Source of the DNA: Skermanella aerolata KACC 11604
GTDB taxonomy: Bacteria; Pseudomonadota; Alphaproteobacteria; Azospirillales; Azospirillaceae
Direction of reading: 5' to 3'
Assembly (NCBI RefSeq): GCF_000936425.1
Contig: NZ_AVFK01000021.1
Coordinates: forward strand, 62,001 to 126,000
Length of the DNA stretch: 64,000 nt
The notes under the pieces were generated by a model, which was not told the origin of the DNA, did no database searches, and was given only the letters and a program-made list of their open reading frames with translations. The translations under genes were made by a program, and so were the position numbers. Positions 1-9,247 of the stretch are shown piece after piece (position 1 is the first letter of the stretch; every line of letters starts with the position of its first letter).

Positions 1-1098
1 GGCAAGCGCGAATGGAACGAGGAAACCCGGATCGTGGAAGTCGCTTTGCGCGAGGAACACCAGCGCACCCGCCGAGATCAAAAGCGAAAGTGTGGCGACC
101 AGCCGCAATCCGAACCGGTTGGACAGATAGCCCGCGACTGGGCCGCCAACGGCTGCCGCCGCCATGATGGGGATCATGAAGATGCCAGCCTGCAGCGGCG
201 TCTTGCCCAGCACGTACTGCAATTCCTGCGCCAGCGTCAGCTCGACGCCGGCCAGCGCGCCCGATGCGACGATGGCCATGATCAAGCCGGCGATGATCGC
301 AGGATGAGACAGTAGCGACAGGTCCAGCATCGGCTCGGACGAACGGAGTTGCTTGCGCACGAAAAGCGTCAGAGCCGCAATGCCGAAGACAACCACGAGG
401 ACTATGATCGGCAGAGGCTGCTTGCCGCCGAACCCGGCCTTGATGCCGTATACGAACAGTATCATGCCGGCGATCAGCAGCAGCGCCTGGCCGATAGCCC
501 ACTTTCCGGGTGTAGTCTGTTCGACGCGCGGTAACAGGACATAGCAGGCCGGAGCGACCACCAGCATGACCGGCACATTGATCAGGAATACCGAGCCCCA
601 CCAGAAGTGCTCCAGAAGAGCGCCGCCGACGAGCGGCCCGACCGCGGCGCCGGCGGCTCCGATCATCCCCCAAAGACCGAGAGCCATGGCGCGCTCGCCC
701 TCATCTTCGAAGGTCTTGCGGATGAGGCCCAGCACGCACGGCATGATCATCGAGCCGCCCAGAGCCAGAAGCACGCGCGCGGCAATCAGCATGGCGGGGC
801 TTTGCGCAAAGGCGGCACATGCCGAGGCCACTCCGAAGGTGACAAGGCCGATGAGCAGGATTTTGCGGTTGCCGACCCGGTCAGCGAGTGTGCCCATCGG
901 GACCAGAAGCCCTGCCATGAGTAGCGGGTAGATGTCGATGATCCACAGCACTTCGGTGCCGGAGGCATTCAGCGATTGCGTCAGCGTCGGGACAGCGACA
1001 TGCAGGATTGTCATGTCGAGGACCACTGGGAGGAAGGCCAGCATGACAGCGACGAGGACAAACCAGCGGTTGGCCGGAAGAGAAGCGGACGACATCAT
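1..1098 (-). CDS. DHA2-type MFS drug exporter (N-terminal 366 codons; continues beyond left edge)
   Basis: Reading the minus strand from the ATG at 1098 gives an uninterrupted frame to base 1, so the 3' part lies outside the window. The product starts MMSSASLPANRW and has a string of hydrophobic helices typical of the major facilitator superfamily. MFS motif A is visible as GTLADRVGNRK after the second helix, and a motif-C-like GLWGMIGAAGAAVGPLVGG lies in the fifth helix. The number of helices and overall similarity fit the 14-helix DHA2 (EmrB/QacA/SmvA) group, which exports cationic dyes, biocides or drugs by proton antiport at the inner membrane. It is divergent from a TetR regulator with a shared operator, the usual layout for an inducible exporter. 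A second ATG directly follows the first, so the start could be 1095. The substrate is unknown. Confidence 0.88.
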   Translation of the reverse strand, partial: MMSSASLPANRWFVLVAVMLAFLPVVLDMTILHVAVPTLTQSLNASGTEVLWIIDIYPLLMAGLLVPMGTLADRVGNRKILLIGLVTFGVASACAAFAQSPAMLIAARVLLALGGSMIMPCVLGLIRKTFEDEGERAMALGLWGMIGAAGAAVGPLVGGALLEHFWWGSVFLINVPVMLVVAPACYVLLPRVEQTTPGKWAIGQALLLIAGMILFVYGIKAGFGGKQPLPIIVLVVVFGIAALTLFVRKQLRSSEPMLDLSLLSHPAIIAGLIMAIVASGALAGVELTLAQELQYVLGKTPLQAGIFMIPIMAAAAVGGPVAGYLSNRFGLRLVATLSLLISAGALVFLAQSDFHDPGFLVPFALA

Positions 1099-1130
1099 TC
1101 ACCTGAACACGGATTCCGTTCGGTGATATA

Positions 1131-1148
1131 AATACATACGTATGGATT
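1131..1148. promoter_or_regulatory. Probable TetR operator between exporter and regulator
   Basis: The core CATACGTATG (1135-1144) is a perfect 10-bp palindrome. It extends to AATACATACGTATGGATT, in which 16 of 18 positions are symmetric. It lies in the 82-bp gap between the divergent exporter and tetR genes, 33 bp from either start. Binding by the adjacent TetR protein is inferred from position and symmetry. Confidence 0.7.
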
Positions 1149-1180
1149 TCAATAGCCATCGGTAGTGAAGGAGCGACGAG

Positions 1181-1723
1181 TTGGGCAGAAAACCGACCAT
1201 CACGCGTGAGGGGTTGCTCGAGATCGCGGAAGGGATCGTTCGCAGTGAAGGAGCAGCCGGCCTGACTATCGATGCCTTGGCCAGGGCAGCCGGTATCTCG
1301 AAAGGTGGCGTCCAGTATTCATTCTCATCGAAAGACGATCTGGTCCGCGCGCTGATCGAGCGATGGACGCATCAGTTTGACGAGTTGCTTGGTGAAATGG
1401 ACGATGTTCCGCCGGCCAATCTCGTCCGGAAGTACATCAAGGTCATGCGTAGTTCGCAGGCGGCCATGAACGCCAAAATGGCCGGCTTGATGATTGCCTA
1501 CATCCAGAACCCGCAAAACGTCATGGAAACCCGCCAGTGGTACCGTTCCATGTTCGAGCGCCTGGGCGGCGGAGCGAGCGAGGCGCAGGCGGCCCGGGTC
1601 GCCCTGCTGGCAGTCGAGGGCCTCTTCCTGCTGCGCATCGCCGGCATAGACGAAGACGGGGAATGGAGTACTTTTCTCGACGACGTGGAGAGCGTCTTCG
1701 AGCGCCTACTGGAGAAAAAATAA
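1181..1723 (+). CDS. TetR family transcriptional regulator
   Basis: This 180-residue protein has the usual TetR length. An N-terminal helix-turn-helix is visible at about residues 27-47 (LTIDALARAAGISKGGVQYS). The C-terminal ligand-binding half is variable. The start is a TTG at 1181, supported by the Shine-Dalgarno GAAGGAG at 1167-1173 and the typical GRKPTITREGLLEIAEGIV onset. The gene is divergent from the DHA2 exporter with a palindrome between them. The likely role is repression of the exporter and of itself, relieved by the exported compound. Family assignment is firm; the ligand is not deducible. Confidence 0.9.
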   Translation: MGRKPTITREGLLEIAEGIVRSEGAAGLTIDALARAAGISKGGVQYSFSSKDDLVRALIERWTHQFDELLGEMDDVPPANLVRKYIKVMRSSQAAMNAKMAGLMIAYIQNPQNVMETRQWYRSMFERLGGGASEAQAARVALLAVEGLFLLRIAGIDEDGEWSTFLDDVESVFERLLEKK

Positions 1724-1840
1724 GCCGCCATTAGACACCGTTTGGAGCGAAGACGCCGAGGGCAAGGTCACTGGCTGCTTCCAGGCAGAAACTCCACTCA
1801 TCCCCCTGTTCGGATTTCCAGAGCCAGCTTACTTCATGAC

Positions 1841-1884
1841 GGTGGAGGGCCGGGGGCGGCTGGGTTCTCCAGCGCCCCTCCACC
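1841..1884 (-). terminator. Stem-loop downstream of the chemoreceptor gene (candidate terminator)
   Basis: Perfect 9-bp arms GGTGGAGGG (1841-1849) and CCCTCCACC (1876-1884) enclose a second GC-rich stem (GGGGGCGGCTGG against CCAGCGCCCC). The structure starts 31 bp past the stop codon of the minus-strand chemoreceptor. No T-tract follows, so it may be a 3'-end stabiliser rather than an intrinsic terminator. Confidence 0.4.
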
Positions 1885-1914
1885 CGTCGTCGGGCCGGTA
1901 CTCCAGCCCTCCGA

Positions 1915-4029
1915 TCAGGCGGCCCGAATACGATTGAAGAAGCGGTCGATCTCCTTGTCCAGAACGGCGGCTTCGCGGCGCAGATCCTCGGCAGCGGCAT
2001 TGACCTCGCCGGCGGCGCCGCCGGTTCGGTTGGCATCCTCCGTTACGCCCAGGATGTTGGAGGAAACCTCCTGGGTGCCGCGGGCGGCTTCGTTGGTATT
2101 GCGGGTGATCTCGCGCGTTGCCGAAGCCTGCTGTTCCACAGCCGAGGCGATCGCCGCCGAGGTCTGGTCGATCTCCTCGACCGTCGCGGCGATGCCGACG
2201 ATCGCGTCCACGGTCAGCCGGGTGGAGGACTGGATTGCGGCGATCTGGCTCGATATTTCCTCGGTCGCCTTCGCGGTCTGGCCGGCCAGGTTCTTCACTT
2301 CGTGCGCGACGATCGTGAAGCCCTTCCCGGCTTCTCCCGCACGGGCCGCCTCGATCGTGGCGTTCAGCGCCAGCAGGTTGGTCTGGTTGGCGATCTGCTG
2401 GATCAACCCGACCACGGCGCCGATCCGCTGTGCCGCATCGTCCAGCGCACGCACCGTCTCGCCGGTCTGCTGCGCTTCGGACACGGCGCTGCGGGCACGG
2501 CCGGCGGCATGGGTGACTTGGCGGCCGATCTCCGCGATCGAGGCGGCCAGCTCTTCGGTCGCGGCTGCGACGGTCTGGACGTTGGCGGATGTCTCCTCGG
2601 AAGCGCCCGCAACCACGGTAGCCCGCGACTTGGACGAGTCCGCGACGCTCGTCAGATTTTCCGACGCGGCGTTCATCCGCTCCGCCGATGCACCGAAGTT
2701 TTCGAGGACGCGCGCGACGGCCGAGCCGAACTCCGCGACGGCGGTCTCCATCTCGCGGTGGCGGGTCTCCTTGCGGACCTGCTCCTCCTGCTGCTCGCGC
2801 TGAAGCCGAAGAGTCTCCTCGGCGTTGCGCTTGAAGGTGCCCAGCGCGCCGGCCAGGCGTCCGATCTCGTCGCCTCGTCCGGTAAAGGGGATCTCGCCCG
2901 AAAGGTCCCCCTGGGCGACGCGCAGCATCGCCCCGGTGATGCCGTCGATCGGCCGCAGGACCCGCCTGCGGATAACAGCCAGAGCGCCGCCCCCGATCGC
3001 AATAGCCAGCACCAGCAGGCCGGCTTGAAGCGACAGGTTTCTCGAAGCCTCGGACGACTTCACGTCGGCGTGCAGGACGATGGCGTCCAGCGCCGCCTCG
3101 CAAACCGCGACCAGGCTGCTGGTTCCGGTGTCGATCGCCTTGCTGAACTCCGTTGCTCCGACGGGCGCATCCTTGCCGGCGGCGACCGCCTGAAGGATCT
3201 CGTTGCTCAGCTTGACGGTGGTGCCGAAGTGGGCCGCCTGCGCAGCGTCGGCGGCAGTGACGACCGCCTTCGGCATGCCGGGACGCCCGACTATCTCCCG
3301 AACCAGTTTCCAGCCGGCATCGGCTTTGCCGCGCAGTTCCGCGATCTTGGCGCGGTTCTCGCTTGAAACGGCTTTGTCCTTGATGACGGCCGCGACCGGG
3401 TACTTCTCCAGGCCGGCGGCGTCGCGGGCCAGATAGGCCGCGTCCTTGATGGCGACCTGAACGGCGGTGAAGGCGTCGACATCGCCGAGACGTGCCGTCA
3501 GTCTTCCGGAAATCAGCTCAAGCTGGTCGACCAGGGCGGTGATGGTAGCGTTGGCCTCTTTCGCGATCCCGTCGCGGCGTGCCGGCAACGGCTGGCGCAG
3601 GGCCTTGTCGATCTCCGGACGCAACGCCACCAGCCGGTCGCTCCGCGCCTTGAGTTCCGCCATCTCGGCCGCATCGGCACAGTCGTTGCCGCCGCAGGCC
3701 TCGATCAGCGAATCCAGTGCTGGACCCGATTTTAAACGGAGGACTTCCAGGCCGGCAACGGCGGTCGCCGGGGCTGCGTCCTGGGCTTCCAACGGAAGGC
3801 GAGTGCTGCCGCGCTCGATCCTGACGTTCTGGAGTGCCGTGAAGACGTCGCGGCCGGCATGCGCCAATTCGCCCGCCCGCTCGGCGGATCGGACGGCTCC
3901 GAACGCGCCTATCAGCGTCGAGCCGGTAATGCCGATCAGGATGAGGCAGAGCGTGGCGACGATCAGGTTGAGCGACGTTCCGATACCGGGAGAGCTCAGA
4001 CGCCGCGGCGCTAACGGATTGGATTGCAT
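1915..4029 (-). CDS. Methyl-accepting chemotaxis protein
   Basis: This is a 704-residue transmembrane chemoreceptor. TM1 lies at about residues 21-43, followed by a periplasmic helical sensor of about 290 residues containing an [11 protein letters not shown] segment reminiscent of NIT-type sensors. TM2 is at about 332-352, then a HAMP domain, then a cytoplasmic signalling domain. The CheA/CheW-contacting hairpin tip is unmistakable ([20 protein letters not shown], about residue 550). No CheR-binding pentapeptide is seen at the C-terminus (FFNRIRAA). I chose the ATG at 4029 ([10 protein letters not shown]) because AAGGA precedes it at a good distance. An upstream in-frame start at 4110 would add residues with no membrane or domain logic. 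No che genes lie nearby, so it must feed a remote CheA cluster. The ligand is unknown. Confidence 0.93.
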   Translation of the reverse strand: MQSNPLAPRRLSSPGIGTSLNLIVATLCLILIGITGSTLIGAFGAVRSAERAGELAHAGRDVFTALQNVRIERGSTRLPLEAQDAAPATAVAGLEVLRLKSGPALDSLIEACGGNDCADAAEMAELKARSDRLVALRPEIDKALRQPLPARRDGIAKEANATITALVDQLELISGRLTARLGDVDAFTAVQVAIKDAAYLARDAAGLEKYPVAAVIKDKAVSSENRAKIAELRGKADAGWKLVREIVGRPGMPKAVVTAADAAQAAHFGTTVKLSNEILQAVAAGKDAPVGATEFSKAIDTGTSSLVAVCEAALDAIVLHADVKSSEASRNLSLQAGLLVLAIAIGGGALAVIRRRVLRPIDGITGAMLRVAQGDLSGEIPFTGRGDEIGRLAGALGTFKRNAEETLRLQREQQEEQVRKETRHREMETAVAEFGSAVARVLENFGASAERMNAASENLTSVADSSKSRATVVAGASEETSANVQTVAAATEELAASIAEIGRQVTHAAGRARSAVSEAQQTGETVRALDDAAQRIGAVVGLIQQIANQTNLLALNATIEAARAGEAGKGFTIVAHEVKNLAGQTAKATEEISSQIAAIQSSTRLTVDAIVGIAATVEEIDQTSAAIASAVEQQASATREITRNTNEAARGTQEVSSNILGVTEDANRTGGAAGEVNAAAEDLRREAAVLDKEIDRFFNRIRAA

Positions 4030-4264
4030 GATGAATCCTTGGTTGCGTTTTTTATCGGGACGGGTCCAGTCGACTGGGCGGGCCGGCCAAGTGCGTGCCA
4101 TCCTCGGCAAATCAAGTTAATTCGACGCTAAACTATTGATAGACCTTGGATATATACCCTTGGGCCGGCTTGCTTGTACCCGGTGCGGCGGCGACCGTCC
4201 GATCCGTCCGTGCGTCAGTCCCGCCTTAAGCCGCTGCCGATGAAAATCCTCCCGGCACGTGTTC

Positions 4265-7200
4265 TCAGGCCACCGCGGCCGGAAATCGCGCCCGCACCGC
4301 GGCGAGAGCCGCCGGACCCGCCGTGTCCACCGTCCGCGCGAGATCGACGGCCCGTTCGGCGCTTCCCTCCCGGCAGGCGGTCTCGAGCTTGCGGGCCAGT
4401 TCGGAAACCCGGAGCGCGCCCATGTTGCCCGCCGTCGAGGTGAGGTCGTGAGCTTCCCGCCGCAGACCATCCAGATCGCCGGAGTCCGCCAAATGCCGAA
4501 TTCGGTCCAGACGCGCCTCGGCGTTCTCCAGGAAACACGCCACGAGCTCGTCGAAGTCGGCCCGGGGCACCGCACCTTCCAGCCCGGCAAGCCCCTCTGG
4601 ATCGAATTCCGCGGCGGCACCGTCCTCCAGGGATGCCTCCCTGAGCTTCGCTCCACCGCCGGCCCAGCAGGCGACGGTCGCGAGGAAGCGTGCCCGGTCG
4701 AAGGGCTTGGCGACGATGTCGTCCATGCCGGCCGCCAGATACTCCTCCTGCATGCCCGCCATGACGTTGGCCGTCATCGCGATCACCGGCACCCGGCCGG
4801 CATCGCCCGCCAAGGCGCGGATACGCCGGGTCGCTTCCAGGCCGTCCATAACAGGCATCTGGACGTCCATCAGCACCAGATCGAAACCTCCGGGAGCCGC
4901 CGCAGCGACGCCGGCGGCGCCATCCTCGGCGATCTCGACTTCGTAGCCTTCGACCGCCAGGGTCATCGACGCCACGCGCTGATTGATCCGGTTGTCCTCG
5001 ACCAGCAGGATCCTGCAACCCTGCCCACGCCGTGCGGTCGGCGCGGCGGCCTGCTCGGGTACCGTTTCCGGCGTCGTCGTGCTGTACAGGCGCGCCAAGC
5101 AGTCAAGCAGGGCCTGCCGGCGGAACGGCTTGACCATCAGGGCGTCGAAGCGAAAGCCGGGGTCGGAACCCTTGTCCAAACCGCCCGCCGATGACAGGAG
5201 CACCAGCTTGGCCTCGGCAAAGCGCGGGTTGGGCCGGATCCAGGCCAGCAGTTCCTCGCCGGACATGCCGGGCATCAGGTGGTCGATCAGCACCAAATCG
5301 TGCGGCGTTCCCTCATCCCACGCCCGGTTCAGCTCGGACAGCGCCTCCATGCCGTTCGCCGCGGTATCCACGGTGAGTTCAAGCCCCTCGAGCTGATGGC
5401 GCAGGATGCGCCGGTTCAGGTCAAGATCATCCACCACCAGCACCCGCAGCCCGCTGGCCTGTGTCGGCAGCGTTGCCGCGCTGACTGCCGGCATTTCGGC
5501 CTTGGGCAGGGGCAACTCGATGCTGAAGGTCGTGCCGCGCCTCGGCTCGCTGTGCACGTCGATCGATCCGTCCATCAGCGCTACGAGATCGCGGCAGATT
5601 GCAAGGCCCAGGCCAGTACCGCCGAAGCGGCGGGTGATCGAGGCGTCGGCCTGCGAGAACTTCTCGAACAGGCGCATGCACTCAGCCTGACTCATGCCGA
5701 TTCCGGTATCGGAAACCTCGATGCGAAGCACGGCCATACCGTCCTTGGTACCGGCACTGCGAACCTCTACCCCGACGCTGCCGGTCTCGGTGAACTTGAC
5801 GGCGTTGCCGACCAGGTTGAGCAGGATCTGGCGGATCCGGGTCGGGTCGCCGCGGTACGCGCCGGCGGCTTCCGCATCGATCAGGCTGCCCAGTTCGATC
5901 CCCTTCTCCCGCGCCTTCGGCACCAGCAGGGCGGTCACGCTTTCGACGAGGTCGACCAAGTCGAAGTCGATCAGCTCCAGGTCGACCTTGCCGGCCTCCA
6001 GCTTGGAAACGTCCAGGATATCGTTGATCAGGCCGAGCAGCGCGTCGGCGCTCTCCTTGATCGCCTCGGCACAGGACCGCTGGTCCGGCTCGAGCGAGGA
6101 GTCGAGAAGTAGCGCCGTCATGCCGAGAACGCCGTTCATCGGCGTCCGGATCTCGTGGCTCATGTTGGCCAGGAAGTCGGACTTGGCGCGATTGGCCGCC
6201 TCTGCCGCCAGCTTCGCCGCGTCCAGATCCTCCGCCAGTTCGGCCAAGTGCGCCGCCTGTTCCTCCAGACGCTCGTTGGCGAAGCGCGCTTCGGCGAGCG
6301 CACGGTTGCGTTCCGTCAGATCGGCCAGCGCCCCGACGAACATGACACCTTCAGGAGTTTGGAACTCGCCGAGGGAGAGCTCGACCGGCAGGGTCGTTCC
6401 GTCCCGATGCACCGCCTCGATCTCCCGACTGGCCCCGGCCACGGACTCGTCCCGGGTTTCGGCGTCGTGGCGCATCAAGGGCGTATAGCCGGTACCCTGC
6501 AGCGTCGGCATCAGCACGTCCACCGATCGGCCGGTCACCTCCGCCGCTGACCAGCCGAACAGACGCTCGGCTGCCGGGTTGAACAGGCGGATACGACCCA
6601 TGGCATCGACTACCACGATGCCGATGCCGACGGTCCGCACCAGCGTCGCCAGACGGACCTCTTCCTGCTCGACCCGGCGGAAGGCCTCGACCTCGCCCGT
6701 GCGGTCGCGGCCGGAGCCCCGGAAGCCATGGAAGCCGCCGTCCTGCCCGACGATCGGCTCGCCATTGATGCAGATGTGCCGAAGCCCTCCGTCGGCGCCG
6801 TTGATGTCGTAGTGGAAGTCGCGGAACGGCTGCCCGGCCGCCAGCACGGCGTCGTACTCCGCCCAGGCTGGATCGTCAGGCGCCGCCGAGATTTCGCGCC
6901 GGGTACGCCCGAGAACCCGTGCCGGATCGAGTCCGATCCGGGAAATGCCTTTCGACATCTCCGTGAAGCGGCCTGCCGTGTCGCATTCCCAGTACCAGTC
7001 GGCGGACAGTTCGGTGAGGGCGCGAAACTTCGCCTCCGTCTCCTCCAGCGATCGGCGTTGACGCTCCCTCTCCACGGCCGAGCCGGCAAGACGGACCGCG
7101 ACCGCGACGGCGACGAGGGAGATGACGGTGCCGGCACCGGCCATCCAGATCGTCACCTTGCGCCAGAAGACAAGGATGTCGTCGACGGAGCGCCCGGCGA

Positions 7201-7996
7201 GAACGACGAGGGGAAAACGGGAGGGCAGGTCGCGGTAGGCGAAGACACGGTCGACCCGGTCGAGCACGCCGGTCGCGCGGTAATTGCCCCAAGGCTCGGT
7301 TTTGAGCAACTCGAACACCTTGGCCGTCGCGATGGACTGGCCCAGGCCGTTCGGATCCTCGATCGTCGTCCTGGAGCGGGTGCGCACGACGCCATCGTGC
7401 CCGGCAAGGGTCGCGATGCCGCCCGGCCCGAAGTCGAAGGCCCGCAGCTGGTTGGATATCGCATAGGGGTCCAGCACGACCACGACCACCCCGCCGAAGC
7501 CGCCGTCGGGTGCGTTCACCCGCATGGAAACGGGCAGGGACCATTTTCCCGAATTGCGGCCCATGACAGGCAGCCCGACGAACGCCGCCCCGGTGTCTCG
7601 GGCGATGTGTACGGAGACGTGGGTTTGATCCAGATAGCTGGTCCGGTCGTCCGGAGGCATATCGAGAGTGGAGGCAGCCAGGAAACCGTCGCGGTCGACG
7701 ACCGAGACCTGCACCGCAACGTCCAGCAGGAGGGCCTGCTGCGCCAGCGAGCGCTTCAGGTCAAGCTGGCCGGGGTCGGTCTCGATGTCGTGCCGAACCG
7801 TACGAAGCAGCTGCTCGGCATTGGCGAACAGCCAGAACGACTGCCGCTCCAAAGCCTGGGCCAGGTTCGAGACTTCACGCTCCGCAGCTTTCAGCGCCGT
7901 TTCCCGCTCGACGATCAGGAATGTGCCGATAGCTCCCCAGATCACGGCAAGGACCGTCAAGAGCGCCGTGATATGGCTGATGCGGATATTGAGCAT
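4265..7996 (-). CDS. BvgS-like hybrid sensor histidine kinase (Cache-PAS-PAS-HisKA-HATPase-REC-REC-HPt)
   Basis: This 1243-residue membrane kinase has TM1 at about 9-29, an extracytoplasmic Cache-like sensor to about 280, and TM2 at about 281-303. Two PAS domains start near 320 (EAKFRALTELSADWYWECD) and 447. The HisKA phospho-His is in SHEIRTPMNG near 614, followed by an ATPase with N-box LLNLVGNAVKFT, G1 SDTGIGM and G2 GGTGLGLAI. Two receiver domains follow (LVLIDHLMPG near 902; LVLMDVQMPVMDG near 1042), then a C-terminal HPt with AHDLTSTAGNMGA near 1182. All phosphotransfer residues are present, so an internal phosphorelay is likely. The RBS GGGGGGA precedes the ATG. No response regulator gene adjoins it; the adjacent chemoreceptor on the same strand may respond to related cues, which is inference only. 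Confidence 0.93.
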   Translation of the reverse strand: MLNIRISHITALLTVLAVIWGAIGTFLIVERETALKAAEREVSNLAQALERQSFWLFANAEQLLRTVRHDIETDPGQLDLKRSLAQQALLLDVAVQVSVVDRDGFLAASTLDMPPDDRTSYLDQTHVSVHIARDTGAAFVGLPVMGRNSGKWSLPVSMRVNAPDGGFGGVVVVVLDPYAISNQLRAFDFGPGGIATLAGHDGVVRTRSRTTIEDPNGLGQSIATAKVFELLKTEPWGNYRATGVLDRVDRVFAYRDLPSRFPLVVLAGRSVDDILVFWRKVTIWMAGAGTVISLVAVAVAVRLAGSAVERERQRRSLEETEAKFRALTELSADWYWECDTAGRFTEMSKGISRIGLDPARVLGRTRREISAAPDDPAWAEYDAVLAAGQPFRDFHYDINGADGGLRHICINGEPIVGQDGGFHGFRGSGRDRTGEVEAFRRVEQEEVRLATLVRTVGIGIVVVDAMGRIRLFNPAAERLFGWSAAEVTGRSVDVLMPTLQGTGYTPLMRHDAETRDESVAGASREIEAVHRDGTTLPVELSLGEFQTPEGVMFVGALADLTERNRALAEARFANERLEEQAAHLAELAEDLDAAKLAAEAANRAKSDFLANMSHEIRTPMNGVLGMTALLLDSSLEPDQRSCAEAIKESADALLGLINDILDVSKLEAGKVDLELIDFDLVDLVESVTALLVPKAREKGIELGSLIDAEAAGAYRGDPTRIRQILLNLVGNAVKFTETGSVGVEVRSAGTKDGMAVLRIEVSDTGIGMSQAECMRLFEKFSQADASITRRFGGTGLGLAICRDLVALMDGSIDVHSEPRRGTTFSIELPLPKAEMPAVSAATLPTQASGLRVLVVDDLDLNRRILRHQLEGLELTVDTAANGMEALSELNRAWDEGTPHDLVLIDHLMPGMSGEELLAWIRPNPRFAEAKLVLLSSAGGLDKGSDPGFRFDALMVKPFRRQALLDCLARLYSTTTPETVPEQAAAPTARRGQGCRILLVEDNRINQRVASMTLAVEGYEVEIAEDGAAGVAAAAPGGFDLVLMDVQMPVMDGLEATRRIRALAGDAGRVPVIAMTANVMAGMQEEYLAAGMDDIVAKPFDRARFLATVACWAGGGAKLREASLEDGAAAEFDPEGLAGLEGAVPRADFDELVACFLENAEARLDRIRHLADSGDLDGLRREAHDLTSTAGNMGALRVSELARKLETACREGSAERAVDLARTVDTAGPAALAAVRARFPAAVA

Positions 7997-8167
7997 GTCG
8001 TCCCCCCTGTTCCGGGAAGGAATTTACAACCTTATCTCTAAGGAAAAAATTAAAGGACCACTTTTGGTTAAACTGGCCACCCGTACCAGGGTTGTATGAT
8101 CCCGGTGCGATCCGGCAACACGGTATCTGCGCGGCTACTCCCATCAAACCCCTTGAACATCCGCCCT

Positions 8168-8215
8168 AATACGGTATTGGGAATTCAGGATTATTAACGC
8201 AGCTGGTAATACCAG
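8168..8215. promoter_or_regulatory. Palindromes upstream of the amide-utilisation gene string, one matching the FadR/GntR consensus
   Basis: CTGGTAATACCAG at 8203-8215 is a perfect inverted repeat (arms CTGGTA/TACCAG, 1-bp centre). Its core matches the GntR/FadR-subfamily consensus TNGTNNNACNA. A second small perfect palindrome, AATACGGTATT, lies at 8168-8178. Both lie within about 110 bp upstream of the nitrilase start, where an operator would sit. No GntR gene is in the window, so the regulator would act in trans. Confidence 0.45.
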
Positions 8216-8273
8216 TACTCCGCAACGGCCATGATGCCGAGGCAGCTTCCAGGTATTTCAGGAGAATGCGCGG

Positions 8274-9188
8274 ATGTCGGCCCACCGCCGGGCGGTCCGA
8301 TCGGCAGGGAGAGTTAACGGGATGAGCGAAGCGGAAGTCCAAATCTCTTGCATACAATTCGAACCGCGCATCGGCGAAACGGAGCAGAACGTCGCGACCA
8401 GCGTCTCGCTGATCGGCGATGCGGCGGCAGGCGGCTCCAAGCTGATCGTCCTGCCGGAACTGTGCAATTCGGGATACGTGCTGAACTCCCGGGAGGAAGC
8501 CTACGAGCTTTCGGAAACCGTGGAGACCGGGAACTCCATCGCCGCCTGGAGAGCGGCGGCAGCCGACATGGACATCCACATCGTCGCCGGCTTCATCGAG
8601 CGGCAGGATGACCGCCTCTACAACAGCGCCGTCGTGCTGGGGCCGAAGGGACTGATCGGGACCTACCGCAAGAACCACCTCTGGAACGCGGAGGCGCTCT
8701 ACTTCGAGCGCGGCGACCTCGGGTTTCCCGTCTTCCACACGCCGTTCGGCCGGATCGGCGTCCTGATCTGCTACGACGGCTGGTTCCCCGAGGCATGGCG
8801 TCTGCTGGCGCTTCAGGGCGCCGATCTCGTCTGCGTCCCGACCAACTGGGTGCCCATGGCCGAGCAGCCGGCGAACTCCCCGGCGATGGCGAACATCCTG
8901 TGCATGGCCGCCGCCCATAGCAACTCCATGTTCGTCGCCGCCTGCGACCGGATCGGGACCGAACGCGGCCAGCCTTTCATCGGCCAGAGCCTGATCGTCA
9001 ACCCCAACGGCTGGCCGGTCGCCGGCCCCGCCAGCGTATCCGAGCCCGGCACGGTGACCGCCGTCTGCAATCTCTCGGCGGCGCGGCGCCAGCGTACCTG
9101 GAACAGCTTCAATCAGGTCATGCGCGACCGGCGGACCGACCTTTACCCGGAGATGCTCGGCACGCCGACGCGTCCCGGCTGGTACTAA
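8274..9188 (+). CDS. Nitrilase/carbon-nitrogen hydrolase family amidohydrolase
   Basis: The protein hydrolyses a non-peptide C-N bond (nitrile, amide or N-carbamoyl) by the nitrilase-superfamily mechanism. All three catalytic residues are visible in family context: Glu in LPELCNSGY, Lys in GTYRKNHLW and the nucleophile Cys in LICYDGWFPE. The length (304 residues, or 288 from the internal start) fits a single nitrilase domain. Two starts are plausible. The ATG at 8274 has AGGAGA 8 bp upstream. The ATG at 8322 has AGGGAGAG and begins MSEAEVQISCIQFEP, closer to the family N-terminus. It is the first gene of a plus-strand string ending with two amidases and containing a Liv-type importer, so it probably acts on the imported compound. 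The exact substrate is not deducible. Confidence 0.9.
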   Translation: MSAHRRAVRSAGRVNGMSEAEVQISCIQFEPRIGETEQNVATSVSLIGDAAAGGSKLIVLPELCNSGYVLNSREEAYELSETVETGNSIAAWRAAAADMDIHIVAGFIERQDDRLYNSAVVLGPKGLIGTYRKNHLWNAEALYFERGDLGFPVFHTPFGRIGVLICYDGWFPEAWRLLALQGADLVCVPTNWVPMAEQPANSPAMANILCMAAAHSNSMFVAACDRIGTERGQPFIGQSLIVNPNGWPVAGPASVSEPGTVTAVCNLSAARRQRTWNSFNQVMRDRRTDLYPEMLGTPTRPGWY

Positions 9189-9247
9189 CGAAAACAAAGC
9201 CCAAAGCAAATTCAAAGAAAATCCACCATCGAAACAGGGAAAAGAAC

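Noticed and set aside
1829-3103. Long open frame antisense to the chemoreceptor gene
   Set aside because: Arg/Gly/Pro-rich composition without domains, inside a clear gene; a GC-rich shadow frame.
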